From: Candidatus Gastranaerophilales bacterium
GTDB taxonomy: Bacteria > Cyanobacteriota > Vampirovibrionia > Gastranaerophilales > JANQFW01
Reading direction: 5' to 3'
NCBI GenBank assembly: GCA_028277625.1
Contig: JANQFW010000140.1
Span: 1 to 47,352, forward strand
DNA length: 47,352 bases
The position numbers and the translations under genes were made by a program. The notes under the pieces are model-generated. The model was not told the DNA's origin and searched no databases. It saw only the letters and a list, made by a program, of their open reading frames with translations. Each line of letters opens with the position of its first letter. Position 1 is the first letter of the stretch. This document shows positions 25,918-33,537 of this stretch, one piece after another.

Positions 25918-26030
25918 AGCCACTATAAAATACGTTAAATGATTTACATTGCAGGCATAAAAATATGTTAGTATTTCATATGGTGTATTATAGCCTATAA
26001 AAACTACTTTAGCATTAAGAGATTTATTAA

Positions 26031-27635
26031 ATGATAAAGCCTAAAAGAAATTTTAAAAACGTTTATGAACAAGCTCGCTTGGAAAAAACAAAAAAATACG
26101 GAGATCCAGATAGAAATTTACTTCTTACATTAGGAGTAATAGCTTTTGCCGTAGTTGCATTAATTGTGACTACTAAGCCAAAAGAAGATGAAACACTTAA
26201 CTTTACTAAATATTATCCAGCTTCATCACCATTATATATGGATTTTTACGAAAATAATATTAAAACTAACAATGAATCAATAAACTCTGACATTAAATCA
26301 TTTACTTTTAGCAAAGTATTTAAGGAAACTCTAAATAAAGATATTACTAAAACTTTGTTAAAAAAAGATAAAAAAAAACTTGCAGTACAAGGATTTGAAG
26401 GGAAATACAGCTTTGGAGTATGGAAGCAGGACAAAAAACTTGCTAAACTAGGAATTATTAATTTAAATAACGAAGCTTTTGCAACTAGCTTTATAAATCA
26501 AATTTTTCACGAGAGCAATACTTTTAACAGTAAGGTATTTAAAGGTTATAAAATTACTCTTCTGCCACAGGGTGCATATTTTATAAATAAAAGAAAACTT
26601 TATTTGGCTAATAGCGAGAGTACATTAGAGTATTTAATAGATAATTTTATATTAAGTAAATCTGACAGCTTAAAAGATTCAAAAGCTATGAAGGATTTTG
26701 AAAGCCTTTTTAATACTAAAAGAGCTGGAACTATTATTGCTAAAGACTTCAATAGCTTAAATAGCTTAGCCTTAGGCGATAAAGAATTATCTAAAATTCA
26801 TAATTATTCAGTTGGGATCTTAAAATTAGAAAATGATATTTGCGATTTAAATATTTTTTCTAAAGTTAAAGAAGTCTTGCCAGAAGTTGATGCTAAAGAA
26901 GTAATTAATTCAACTTTCAAAAAGAATAAAATCTATCAGGTGTCAAAACTTATTCCTGAGGATACTTTGCTATATATTTCTGTTAACAATATTTACAAAT
27001 ATAAAAACTTATTAAACTCTTTGACTGATAATCAAAGCCCATATAATCTTTCTGATATACTTGCTCTTTCTAAACAAAACGGAATAGACTTGGAGGAATT
27101 ATTAAAAAGTAATATATTTGGAGCTTTCTTTAATCAAAAAGATTATATAGTTATGGTTTCTAACAATGAAAAAATTGATAACCTACAACAAAACCTGGAA
27201 AATAATATTTTAAATAAATTTATGAATATTAAAAGTATTAATTATAGAAAAAATGAATTTAAGGCTGTTTATAACAAAAAAGCAAAAGAAAGCATTTGTT
27301 GGGGCAAGTTTAATAAAGAATTTTATGCGGTTAGTAATACCAATTCTATACAAAAACTTGTTAATTTAAACTCTGATAGCAAATCAAAGAAATTAGCAAA
27401 TAATGAACATTTTTTAAAGCTACTAAAGCAAAACCCGCAAAATTCTGATATATTTGCATTTATCAAGCTAAGTAAACTTGATAACATTGAGCAAAGCAAT
27501 AAGCTCTTAGATTTAACAAACAATAAAAATTTATCTATTTCTGAATTTCTCCGCAACTCAGATAGTTTAATGTTAAACATAAATTATAATAATGATGTGA
27601 TTAATTATAGATTTTTACTGAATTTAAAAGAGTAA
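26031..27635 (+). CDS. DUF3352-like membrane-anchored protein
   Basis: The 534-aa protein has a basic cytoplasmic N-terminus, one membrane segment (about 28-48, LLLTLGVIAFAVVALIVTT) and a long Lys/Asn/Ser-rich outside domain. It carries repeated motifs typical of the cyanobacterial DUF3352 family: an opening YYPASSPLYMDF, and later LIPEDTLLYISVNNIYKYKNLL. No enzyme motif is seen. The family has no established function. Its upstream region holds the 55-bp element shared with the dnaJ-like gene. A 56-aa gene follows after 8 bp and is probably co-transcribed. Confidence 0.7.
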   Translation: MIKPKRNFKNVYEQARLEKTKKYGDPDRNLLLTLGVIAFAVVALIVTTKPKEDETLNFTKYYPASSPLYMDFYENNIKTNNESINSDIKSFTFSKVFKETLNKDITKTLLKKDKKKLAVQGFEGKYSFGVWKQDKKLAKLGIINLNNEAFATSFINQIFHESNTFNSKVFKGYKITLLPQGAYFINKRKLYLANSESTLEYLIDNFILSKSDSLKDSKAMKDFESLFNTKRAGTIIAKDFNSLNSLALGDKELSKIHNYSVGILKLENDICDLNIFSKVKEVLPEVDAKEVINSTFKKNKIYQVSKLIPEDTLLYISVNNIYKYKNLLNSLTDNQSPYNLSDILALSKQNGIDLEELLKSNIFGAFFNQKDYIVMVSNNEKIDNLQQNLENNILNKFMNIKSINYRKNEFKAVYNKKAKESICWGKFNKEFYAVSNTNSIQKLVNLNSDSKSKKLANNEHFLKLLKQNPQNSDIFAFIKLSKLDNIEQSNKLLDLTNNKNLSISEFLRNSDSLMLNINYNNDVINYRFLLNLKE

Positions 27636-27643
27636 ATGTTGAT

Positions 27644-27814
27644 ATGTTAGAAAGATTACAGCAGGCAAAGAGTCTTATTCTTGAAGTAGAGGACGAATTA
27701 ATTAAACAAAAAGGCTTTTGTCCTTATGAAGTTGGGCATGCTTTACGCAAAATAGATGATGCAATTTTAGAATTACAGAATATACTTACTGATAATAGCG
27801 AAAAAACTGATTAA
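27644..27814 (+). CDS. Small protein, 56 aa
   Basis: The ATG at 27644 lies 8 bp after the stop of the DUF3352-like gene. The protein is helical and acidic (MLERLQQAKSLILEVEDE, then KIDDAILELQNILTD) with one GFCPYEVGHA turn, so a two-helix hairpin is likely. There is no good ribosome site of its own, so it is probably translated by coupling. Codon use is like its neighbours. No family is recognised. Confidence 0.6.
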   Translation: MLERLQQAKSLILEVEDELIKQKGFCPYEVGHALRKIDDAILELQNILTDNSEKTD

Positions 27815-28114
27815 TTTATATAATTCATCTTTTTTTGAAAGATAAAGCTACATCTTGAGATCTGCAAAAAGATGGGGCTAAAAGTATTTAGCAACATATT
27901 TAGGACTAAAAAGCTATTAACATGGATAAACATACTGCCTTTTTGGTTGACCAATGATCGAATGACAATTAAACAGGGGAATTTTATATTTACTATAGGC
28001 TTTAAATTTAAAAAAATAATGTAAAAAATTGTTAAAAAACATGTCCAAAGTAGTAACTATTTAGCATGAAGATATTTTAATAATAGTAGATATCATGGAT
28101 AAGAAGGCATTTAC
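27815..28114. other. 300-bp intergenic region
   Basis: Two small hairpins stand at its start: ATCTTT/AAAGAT near 27827-27843, and CATCTT/AAGATG near 27851-27876. The rest is AT-rich. TTGACC near 27938 has no convincing partner -10. No gene is supported. Confidence 0.45.
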
Positions 28115-28426
28115 ATGGTAAACAACGTAAACTTATTTGCACAACCTATACGCAGAGAGCAGCAGGCTACTACACCTGCTGTAAGTAGGGAGCCGTCTTT
28201 TTCTGTTAAGACTAACCCTTTTAAGCCACAGCAAGGACCTTCTTTTGGATCAACAACGCCTTTAGCCATGAAATATGGCTCACCTAAATTGGATACTGCA
28301 ACAGTTGCAGGGGCTCAAGAAAAGCATTCGGTAGGATTAAGTCCTATGAGAGAAGGCGCACTTGGCCACAATGCTATATATAATGGCAGTGGGCGAACAG
28401 GTGGCAAACTGAACTTTTTTGCGTAA
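28115..28426 (+). CDS. Hypothetical low-complexity protein, 103 aa
   Basis: This small protein is rich in Pro, Ser, Thr, Gly and Gln and looks intrinsically disordered (NPFKPQQGPSFGSTTP, GSGRTGGKLNFFA). There is no signal peptide or membrane segment. The ATG has AAGAAGG 7-8 nt upstream, and a perfect 13-bp terminator follows the stop, so the gene is probably real and transcribed alone. No family recognised. Confidence 0.6.
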   Translation: MVNNVNLFAQPIRREQQATTPAVSREPSFSVKTNPFKPQQGPSFGSTTPLAMKYGSPKLDTATVAGAQEKHSVGLSPMREGALGHNAIYNGSGRTGGKLNFFA

Positions 28427-28446
28427 ATAGCGATAGCAATAACTTT

Positions 28447-28482
28447 AAAAGAAGTTGTCTTATGTTAGACAACTTCTTTTTT
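28447..28482 (+). terminator. Intrinsic terminator
   Basis: AAAAGAAGTTGTC (28447-28459) pairs perfectly with GACAACTTCTTTT (28468-28480), extended by more T. Confidence 0.93.
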
Positions 28483-28535
28483 AAAGATTAAAATTATTGA
28501 CATAAAATAAAACTTTACCAGAGATTGAGGTTATT

Positions 28536-29240
28536 ATGAGAGTTCATTACATACAACACGTCACGTTTGAAAATTTGGCTAACATTGAAAAATGGATTAA
28601 CGCTAAGCAGTATACTTTAACAAGCACTAAGCTATATGAAGATGCTATTTTCCCTGACATGGACAGCTTTGATTTTCTTATAATTATGGGTGGTCCCATG
28701 AATATTTATGAGGATGATAAGTACCCATGGCTCAAGCAAGAAAAAGACTTTATAAACAATGCCATCAAAAGTAAAAAGCTTGTTTTAGGTATATGCCTTG
28801 GAGCACAATTAATCGCAGATATATTAGGCGCAAGTATTTATAAAAATAAGCACCCTGAAATAGGCTGGTTTCCCATTACTTTAAGTGAAAATATCAATTC
28901 TAATAACATATTTAAAAACATGCCGACTGAGCTTGATGTATTTCACTGGCACGGAGATACTTTTGATCTGCCCGAAAACAGCACATTGTTGGCTTCTAGC
29001 GAGGCATGTGTTAATCAAGGATTTATTTATAAAGATCATGTTATTGGATTACAGTTTCATTTAGAAGCTTCAAAAGCATCTGTGGAAAGACTTATACAAA
29101 ACTGCAGTGATGATATTTATCAAGCTGACTATATTCAAGATACAGAAGAGATGCTAAAATATAATCATTTTAATGAGCTTGAAGACTATTTATTTAAACT
29201 TTTAAATAATTGTAATGAGTTCTTTTTCAAAAAAAAATAA
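28536..29240 (+). CDS. Class I glutamine amidotransferase domain protein
   Basis: The 234-aa protein has the GATase1 triad: Cys87 in GICLGAQ, then His175 and Glu177 in LQFHLEAS. FHWHGDTF near 136-143 and MGGPMNIYEDD near 51-61 are typical of the stand-alone GMP-synthase-like subgroup. Such proteins release ammonia from glutamine or act on gamma-glutamyl compounds. A synthetase partner is not adjacent, so the substrate is open. The ATG follows a GAGATTGAGG-type site. It is between two transcription units and appears monocistronic. Confidence 0.88.
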   Translation: MRVHYIQHVTFENLANIEKWINAKQYTLTSTKLYEDAIFPDMDSFDFLIIMGGPMNIYEDDKYPWLKQEKDFINNAIKSKKLVLGICLGAQLIADILGASIYKNKHPEIGWFPITLSENINSNNIFKNMPTELDVFHWHGDTFDLPENSTLLASSEACVNQGFIYKDHVIGLQFHLEASKASVERLIQNCSDDIYQADYIQDTEEMLKYNHFNELEDYLFKLLNNCNEFFFKKK

Positions 29241-29446
29241 TATTATATTTAAAATTTTAAAATCATATATTTAGAGATGTTCTTTGTCGCTAAGTGTATG
29301 ATATGATTTATACTAGTCATAAAATTATTTTAAATTAAATTTTTCAGGATATTGTTTATTTTAATAAGTTTGATCACTATTGAATAATCTGAAAATCATT
29401 TTAAAAATTATATATGGGTGAATATTAAGGTTTGGGGGTAAGGATT

Positions 29447-30337
29447 ATGAGAAAAAAAATTCAGGTAGGAAACAAGCTTATAGGTGATGGTGAACCGACT
29501 TTTGTAATTGCAGAAATTGGCATTAACCATAACGGAACTGTAGAAAACGCAAAAAGGTTAATTGATATTGCTAAAACTTGTGGCTGTGACGCTGTAAAAT
29601 TTCAAAAAAGAACAGTAGATGTTGTTTATACAAAAGAAGAGCTGGCAATGCCAAGACCAAATGTATTTGGAAATACAAACGGTGACTTAAAAAGAGGGCT
29701 AGAATTTGGTTATGAACAGTATAAAAAAATTGATGAATACTGCAAAGCAAAAGATATTTTATGGTTTGCTTCTTGTTGGGATGAGGCATCTGTTGACTTT
29801 ATAGAACAATTTAATCCCCCATGTTATAAGATTGCATCAGCAAGTTTGACTGATGATAACTTGTTAAAGCATACTAGAGCAACAGGCAAGCCTATTTTAC
29901 TCTCAACCGGAATGAGCTCACAGGACGAAATTGAACATGCACTCGAGATTTTAGACGATAATGTAGTGTTATATCATTGTACATCAACCTATCCTACAGA
30001 TTTGGAAGAAATTAACCTTAAAGTTATTACTAAATATAGAAGCAAATATGATTTTCCCATTGGATTTAGTGGACACGAAAGAGGCGTAACCACTACGGTT
30101 ATTGCAGCTGCTATTGGTGCAAACTCAATAGAGAGACATATAACTTTTGATAGAACTATGTGGGGAAGCGACCATGCTGCCAGCCTAGAGCCACAAGGCT
30201 TATTCAGGCTTGTTAGAGATATCCGACAAATTCCTATTGTAATGGGTGACGGCCAAAAGGTTGTTTATGAATCTGAAAAGCCTATCATTAAAAAATTAAG
30301 AAGAGTTAAAGGTAATAAAAATGTGGCAAAAGTTTAA
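29447..30337 (+). CDS. NeuB-family sialic-acid-like synthase lacking the SAF domain
   Basis: The 296-aa protein should condense phosphoenolpyruvate with an N-acyl-sugar to make a nine-carbon acid (sialic, legionaminic or pseudaminic type). The TIM-barrel motifs are IAEIGINHNG, DAVKFQKR, YKIASASL, LSTGMS, YHCTSTYP and GFSGHE. The protein stops at KKLRRVKG, just where the C-terminal antifreeze-like SAF domain normally begins, so it is some 45-50 aa shorter than typical NeuB. ATG 29447 is preferred (GGGGGTAAGG upstream) over the in-frame TTG at 29432. It overlaps the phosphatase gene by 17 bp, and the Maf gene follows, indicating an operon. Confidence 0.9.
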   Translation: MRKKIQVGNKLIGDGEPTFVIAEIGINHNGTVENAKRLIDIAKTCGCDAVKFQKRTVDVVYTKEELAMPRPNVFGNTNGDLKRGLEFGYEQYKKIDEYCKAKDILWFASCWDEASVDFIEQFNPPCYKIASASLTDDNLLKHTRATGKPILLSTGMSSQDEIEHALEILDDNVVLYHCTSTYPTDLEEINLKVITKYRSKYDFPIGFSGHERGVTTTVIAAAIGANSIERHITFDRTMWGSDHAASLEPQGLFRLVRDIRQIPIVMGDGQKVVYESEKPIIKKLRRVKGNKNVAKV

Positions 30338-30806
30338 TAAAGACATAAAAATAGTAGCAACCGATTTTGACGGTATAATGACAGACAGTTGTGTTTATTT
30401 TTCTTCTGATAGCAGGGAAGAACAGAAAAAAGTAAGCTATAAAGATATTATGGGAATGTCTTTGGCTGTAAAAAATGGCTATACACTTGCCATCATATCA
30501 GGTGAAGATTCTCCGATCATTGATAGAGTTGCAAACCGATTTAATTTGGAAGATGTACATAAAGGTATAAAAAATAAGCAAGAGTCTATAGAGCAAATTT
30601 CTAAAAAATACTCTGTGCCTTTATCTCAGATATGTTACCTTGGTGATGACATCAATGACATTTGCGTTCTAGAACGTGTAGGCTTGGCCGTCACAGTACC
30701 GGATGCAAATTTTAAGGTTAAAGAACTTCCTAATATTTATATAACAAAAGCTCCAGGTGGCAACGGGGCGTTTAGAGAGATTGTGGATTTATTAATATAT
30801 TATTAA
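30321..30806 (+). CDS. KdsC/YrbI-type HAD phosphatase
   Basis: The 161-aa HAD-superfamily phosphatase has motif I DFDGIMTD (about 15-22), motif II ISGE, a Lys and motif IV GDDIND (about 108-113). The length matches the KdsC group, which removes phosphate from 3-deoxy-octulosonate 8-phosphate, or the equivalent nine-carbon acid 9-phosphate. Overlap with the NeuB-like gene and the Maf gene next door favours the sialic-acid-like route over KDO. It is 16 bp upstream of the Maf gene. Confidence 0.88.
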   Translation: MWQKFNKDIKIVATDFDGIMTDSCVYFSSDSREEQKKVSYKDIMGMSLAVKNGYTLAIISGEDSPIIDRVANRFNLEDVHKGIKNKQESIEQISKKYSVPLSQICYLGDDINDICVLERVGLAVTVPDANFKVKELPNIYITKAPGGNGAFREIVDLLIYY

Positions 30807-30822
30807 ATAACAGAGGTGAGAA

Positions 30823-32706
30823 ATGTTTCAAAAAAATATAGAGGTTTTAAAATTTAAAAATCCTAAATTGGCTGCCAAAATAGAAAGTTTAAGCTTGGAA
30901 GATGTAAGTGAAAACTTTTCTGTTTTTGAGGCTGAAAGTAAGGATTTAATAATCGCATATAAAGACATACCCCTTAATAGTCCGGCTGATCCAATACAAG
31001 AGTCCAGACAAATTTGGACTAAATCAATAAAAGCAGAGCCAGTTAAAAATGATATCCATTTGGTTTTTGGAATAGGCCTGGGGTACTTGTTTAAAAGAAC
31101 CTATGTAAGCTCACCTGCTAAAGTCTTTGTTTTTGAACCTAATATTGAAATTTTAAGATATGTATTTGAGTATATTGATTTTTCTCAGGAGCTAGCGGAT
31201 AAAAGAGTTTACTTTACTGATAACTTTGATACTCTAATAGAAAAAATTCAAAATGAATATTTGGCAGGTGACAAAATAGAGCCACTTTTTGTTGACACTT
31301 ATGCTTTGTTAAATCAAAAAATCTTAATGAATTTAACTACTGAAATAATAAAAATTTGTCAATTAAAAAACATGGACCAAAATACAATTTTTAGTCAGTG
31401 TAAAGACTGGACTATTAATAATATTACCAATATGAAATTTTTTCCAAAAGCTCGTCCTGTTAGTATTTTGCAAGATAAATTTAAAGAAAAGCCTGCTTTA
31501 ATTGTTTGTTCAGGTCCTTCTTTAAAAGAGAATCTTAAAAATATAAAAGAAAATAAAGATAAATATATATTAATATGCATTGGTAATGCTTTAAAATATT
31601 TAATTCAAAAAGATATAACTCCTGATTTTGCAGTTTTCTCAGACTCAAAACATCTTGAGCAGCATATTGAAGGAATTGAAGACAAATTAAAAGACATAAA
31701 CCTTATCACTTGCTCAAAAGCAGATTTTAACTTATCAAGAAATCCATTCAAAAGAAAATTATTTTATCTTTCCAAAACTGATGCCATCGCAGATTGGCTA
31801 AATTCTGTTTCATCGCAACACTTTAAATTATACAAATCAGCAGGTAGTGTTTCTATTATCAGCTATTTTATAGCTAAAGAAATGGGCTGCGCTCCTATTG
31901 TTTACGCAGGCTTAGACTTGTCATTTGTAGATAATAAACTATATGCAGATGGCAAAGAATTAGATGTAAATTCTGAAGGTGATATTAATTTGGGATATGC
32001 TCCATCGTATAACTGCAAAAAAGCAGTTCAGGTGAAAGGACGTAACGGTAAAAATATTCTTTCCAGGGACGATTATGCACTATTTATTAGGCAATTTGAA
32101 GATATTATTGAAGAAGAAAATATTCAAAACCAAATAATTAGCACATCGTTAAATGGTGCAAATATAAAAGGTATGAAATACCAAGATTTTAATAAGATAA
32201 ACAATGAAATTTCCAGTGAAAATATAAATGTTGATGAAATTTTAACTCAATTATTTGAGCAAAGTACCCAGGACTGGGATAATGTGCTTAATAATTTAGC
32301 AAAAAACTTAATAAAAGAGCACCAAAAAATAAAGTTAATAAATGATAATTGTAAAAAAATAGTTGATACATTAGGTCAAATAAACAAGCATTTACAAGGC
32401 AATAATGTTCAAATTACATTTGTGGAGTCTTTGGCTAAGGATATTCAAGAAAATATGTCTAAAACTAGAGGAGACATTATTAGCAATATTTTCCTTTCTA
32501 ACTCACTTCAAAAGGAAATTCTTGATTATACTAATAATTATAAATTAGATGTATTACCGTCTATTGAAATCATAAAACATAATATGCAGACTGAATATAA
32601 CTTGTTTAATATTGCAGATATGACTTCATCAGCTATAGAAAAGAACTTAAACGGTGTAATTTTAAAGTATAAAAGAAAAGTAATTAAAGATGAGTGCGTA
32701 GTATAA
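30823..32706 (+). CDS. Maf-type flagellin glycosyltransferase (DUF115)
   Basis: The 627-aa protein has the central MptE-like/DUF115 domain (about 205-410: PALIVCSGPSLKENL, CIGNALKYLI, DFAVFSDSK, YKSAGSVSIIS, VYAGLDLSF). This is shared by motility-accessory factors (Maf) that attach pseudaminic or legionaminic acid to flagellin. The N-terminal region (1-200) and the helical C-terminus (470-627) fit that architecture. GAGGTGA lies 5 nt before the ATG, and it follows a NeuB-type synthase and a HAD phosphatase, so the operon would make and transfer a nine-carbon sugar. A cytidylyltransferase (NeuA/PseF) is not in the window. Flagellar genes are not seen here. Confidence 0.85.
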   Translation: MFQKNIEVLKFKNPKLAAKIESLSLEDVSENFSVFEAESKDLIIAYKDIPLNSPADPIQESRQIWTKSIKAEPVKNDIHLVFGIGLGYLFKRTYVSSPAKVFVFEPNIEILRYVFEYIDFSQELADKRVYFTDNFDTLIEKIQNEYLAGDKIEPLFVDTYALLNQKILMNLTTEIIKICQLKNMDQNTIFSQCKDWTINNITNMKFFPKARPVSILQDKFKEKPALIVCSGPSLKENLKNIKENKDKYILICIGNALKYLIQKDITPDFAVFSDSKHLEQHIEGIEDKLKDINLITCSKADFNLSRNPFKRKLFYLSKTDAIADWLNSVSSQHFKLYKSAGSVSIISYFIAKEMGCAPIVYAGLDLSFVDNKLYADGKELDVNSEGDINLGYAPSYNCKKAVQVKGRNGKNILSRDDYALFIRQFEDIIEEENIQNQIISTSLNGANIKGMKYQDFNKINNEISSENINVDEILTQLFEQSTQDWDNVLNNLAKNLIKEHQKIKLINDNCKKIVDTLGQINKHLQGNNVQITFVESLAKDIQENMSKTRGDIISNIFLSNSLQKEILDYTNNYKLDVLPSIEIIKHNMQTEYNLFNIADMTSSAIEKNLNGVILKYKRKVIKDECVV

Positions 32707-32740
32707 GCTTATTTTGGAAAACTCCATGACATATTTATGT

Positions 32741-32776
32741 AAAAAGCTGTCGTAATAATTAATTCGACAGCTTTTT
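32741..32776. terminator. Bidirectional terminator
   Basis: AAAAAGCTGTCG (32741-32752) pairs perfectly with CGACAGCTTTTT (32765-32776) across a 12-nt loop, between the convergent Maf and sigma-factor genes. Confidence 0.92.
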
Positions 32777-32800
32777 ATAAGTTATCTTTAAAATTTTTAA

Positions 32801-33370
32801 TTAATTTTTATTATAAGCTTCTTTAATCTTACTCACAAGATCGATGAGCCTTTTGCTGACTTCGCCTTGACTGATAGCTAATTCTTTTGATATTTCAGCT
32901 TGTTTTAATCCCTTTATATATCGTAAAAAATAGATATCTCTATATTTTTTTGCCTTTTCTCTCATATCTATTTGAACAATAATATCTCTAATCCTTTGAA
33001 TATCTTCTTGTAGGATAATTTTCTCTTCAAAATTAGCAGAGTCGTCAGGAATATCGTAAACTAACTCACCATCATTATTGATATTGTATACTCCTGTGGG
33101 AGATATTGGCATTTCATTAATTTTTTGATATTTTTTATTTATCCGCTTTAAACGTCCTGATGAGCGCAAAACTTCTAAAATAGCACTACTTGAAATTTTG
33201 CTAAGATAAACTTCCAAGTTATTTACATCATTAATAGAAGAAAAAACGCTTAAAGATCGTTTAATTGTTTCACTACAAAAATCTTCAAATAAATCCTCAT
33301 TTCCTGACAACCTAGGATTTTTTCTGATTATATCTTCTATTATTTGTCTATGTTCTAATGATATCTCCAA
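32801..33370 (-). CDS. Alternative sigma factor, sigma-70 family
   Basis: The 189-aa protein resembles ECF-like sigma factors. The N-terminal half (about 8-85) matches region 2 in pattern (NEDLFEDFCSETIKRSLSVF, then LSKISSSAILEVLRS). The C-terminus (about 140-186) is a clear region-4 helix-turn-helix (DIYFLRYIKGLKQAEISKELAISQGEVSKRL in outline). The start is TTG with GGGTGAG about 7 nt upstream. It lies downstream of, and on the same strand as, the 1210-aa zinc-motif membrane protein, which is the likely anti-sigma partner. Its -35 and -10 preference is unknown. Confidence 0.8.
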   Translation of the reverse strand: MEISLEHRQIIEDIIRKNPRLSGNEDLFEDFCSETIKRSLSVFSSINDVNNLEVYLSKISSSAILEVLRSSGRLKRINKKYQKINEMPISPTGVYNINNDGELVYDIPDDSANFEEKIILQEDIQRIRDIIVQIDMREKAKKYRDIYFLRYIKGLKQAEISKELAISQGEVSKRLIDLVSKIKEAYNKN

Positions 33371-33537
33371 CTTTATCTCACCCTAAGAGTTAATTCTATT
33401 AAAATCCGCAGTTTTTCATCATAGCCTGGTGTTTTTTATCACACTTGTTAAGTATCACTGTTACAGTTCTAAAATAAAAAGTAACCAGTCGACTTATAAT
33501 AGTGTACCTTATAATATATTAACATTTCGTTATAGAA

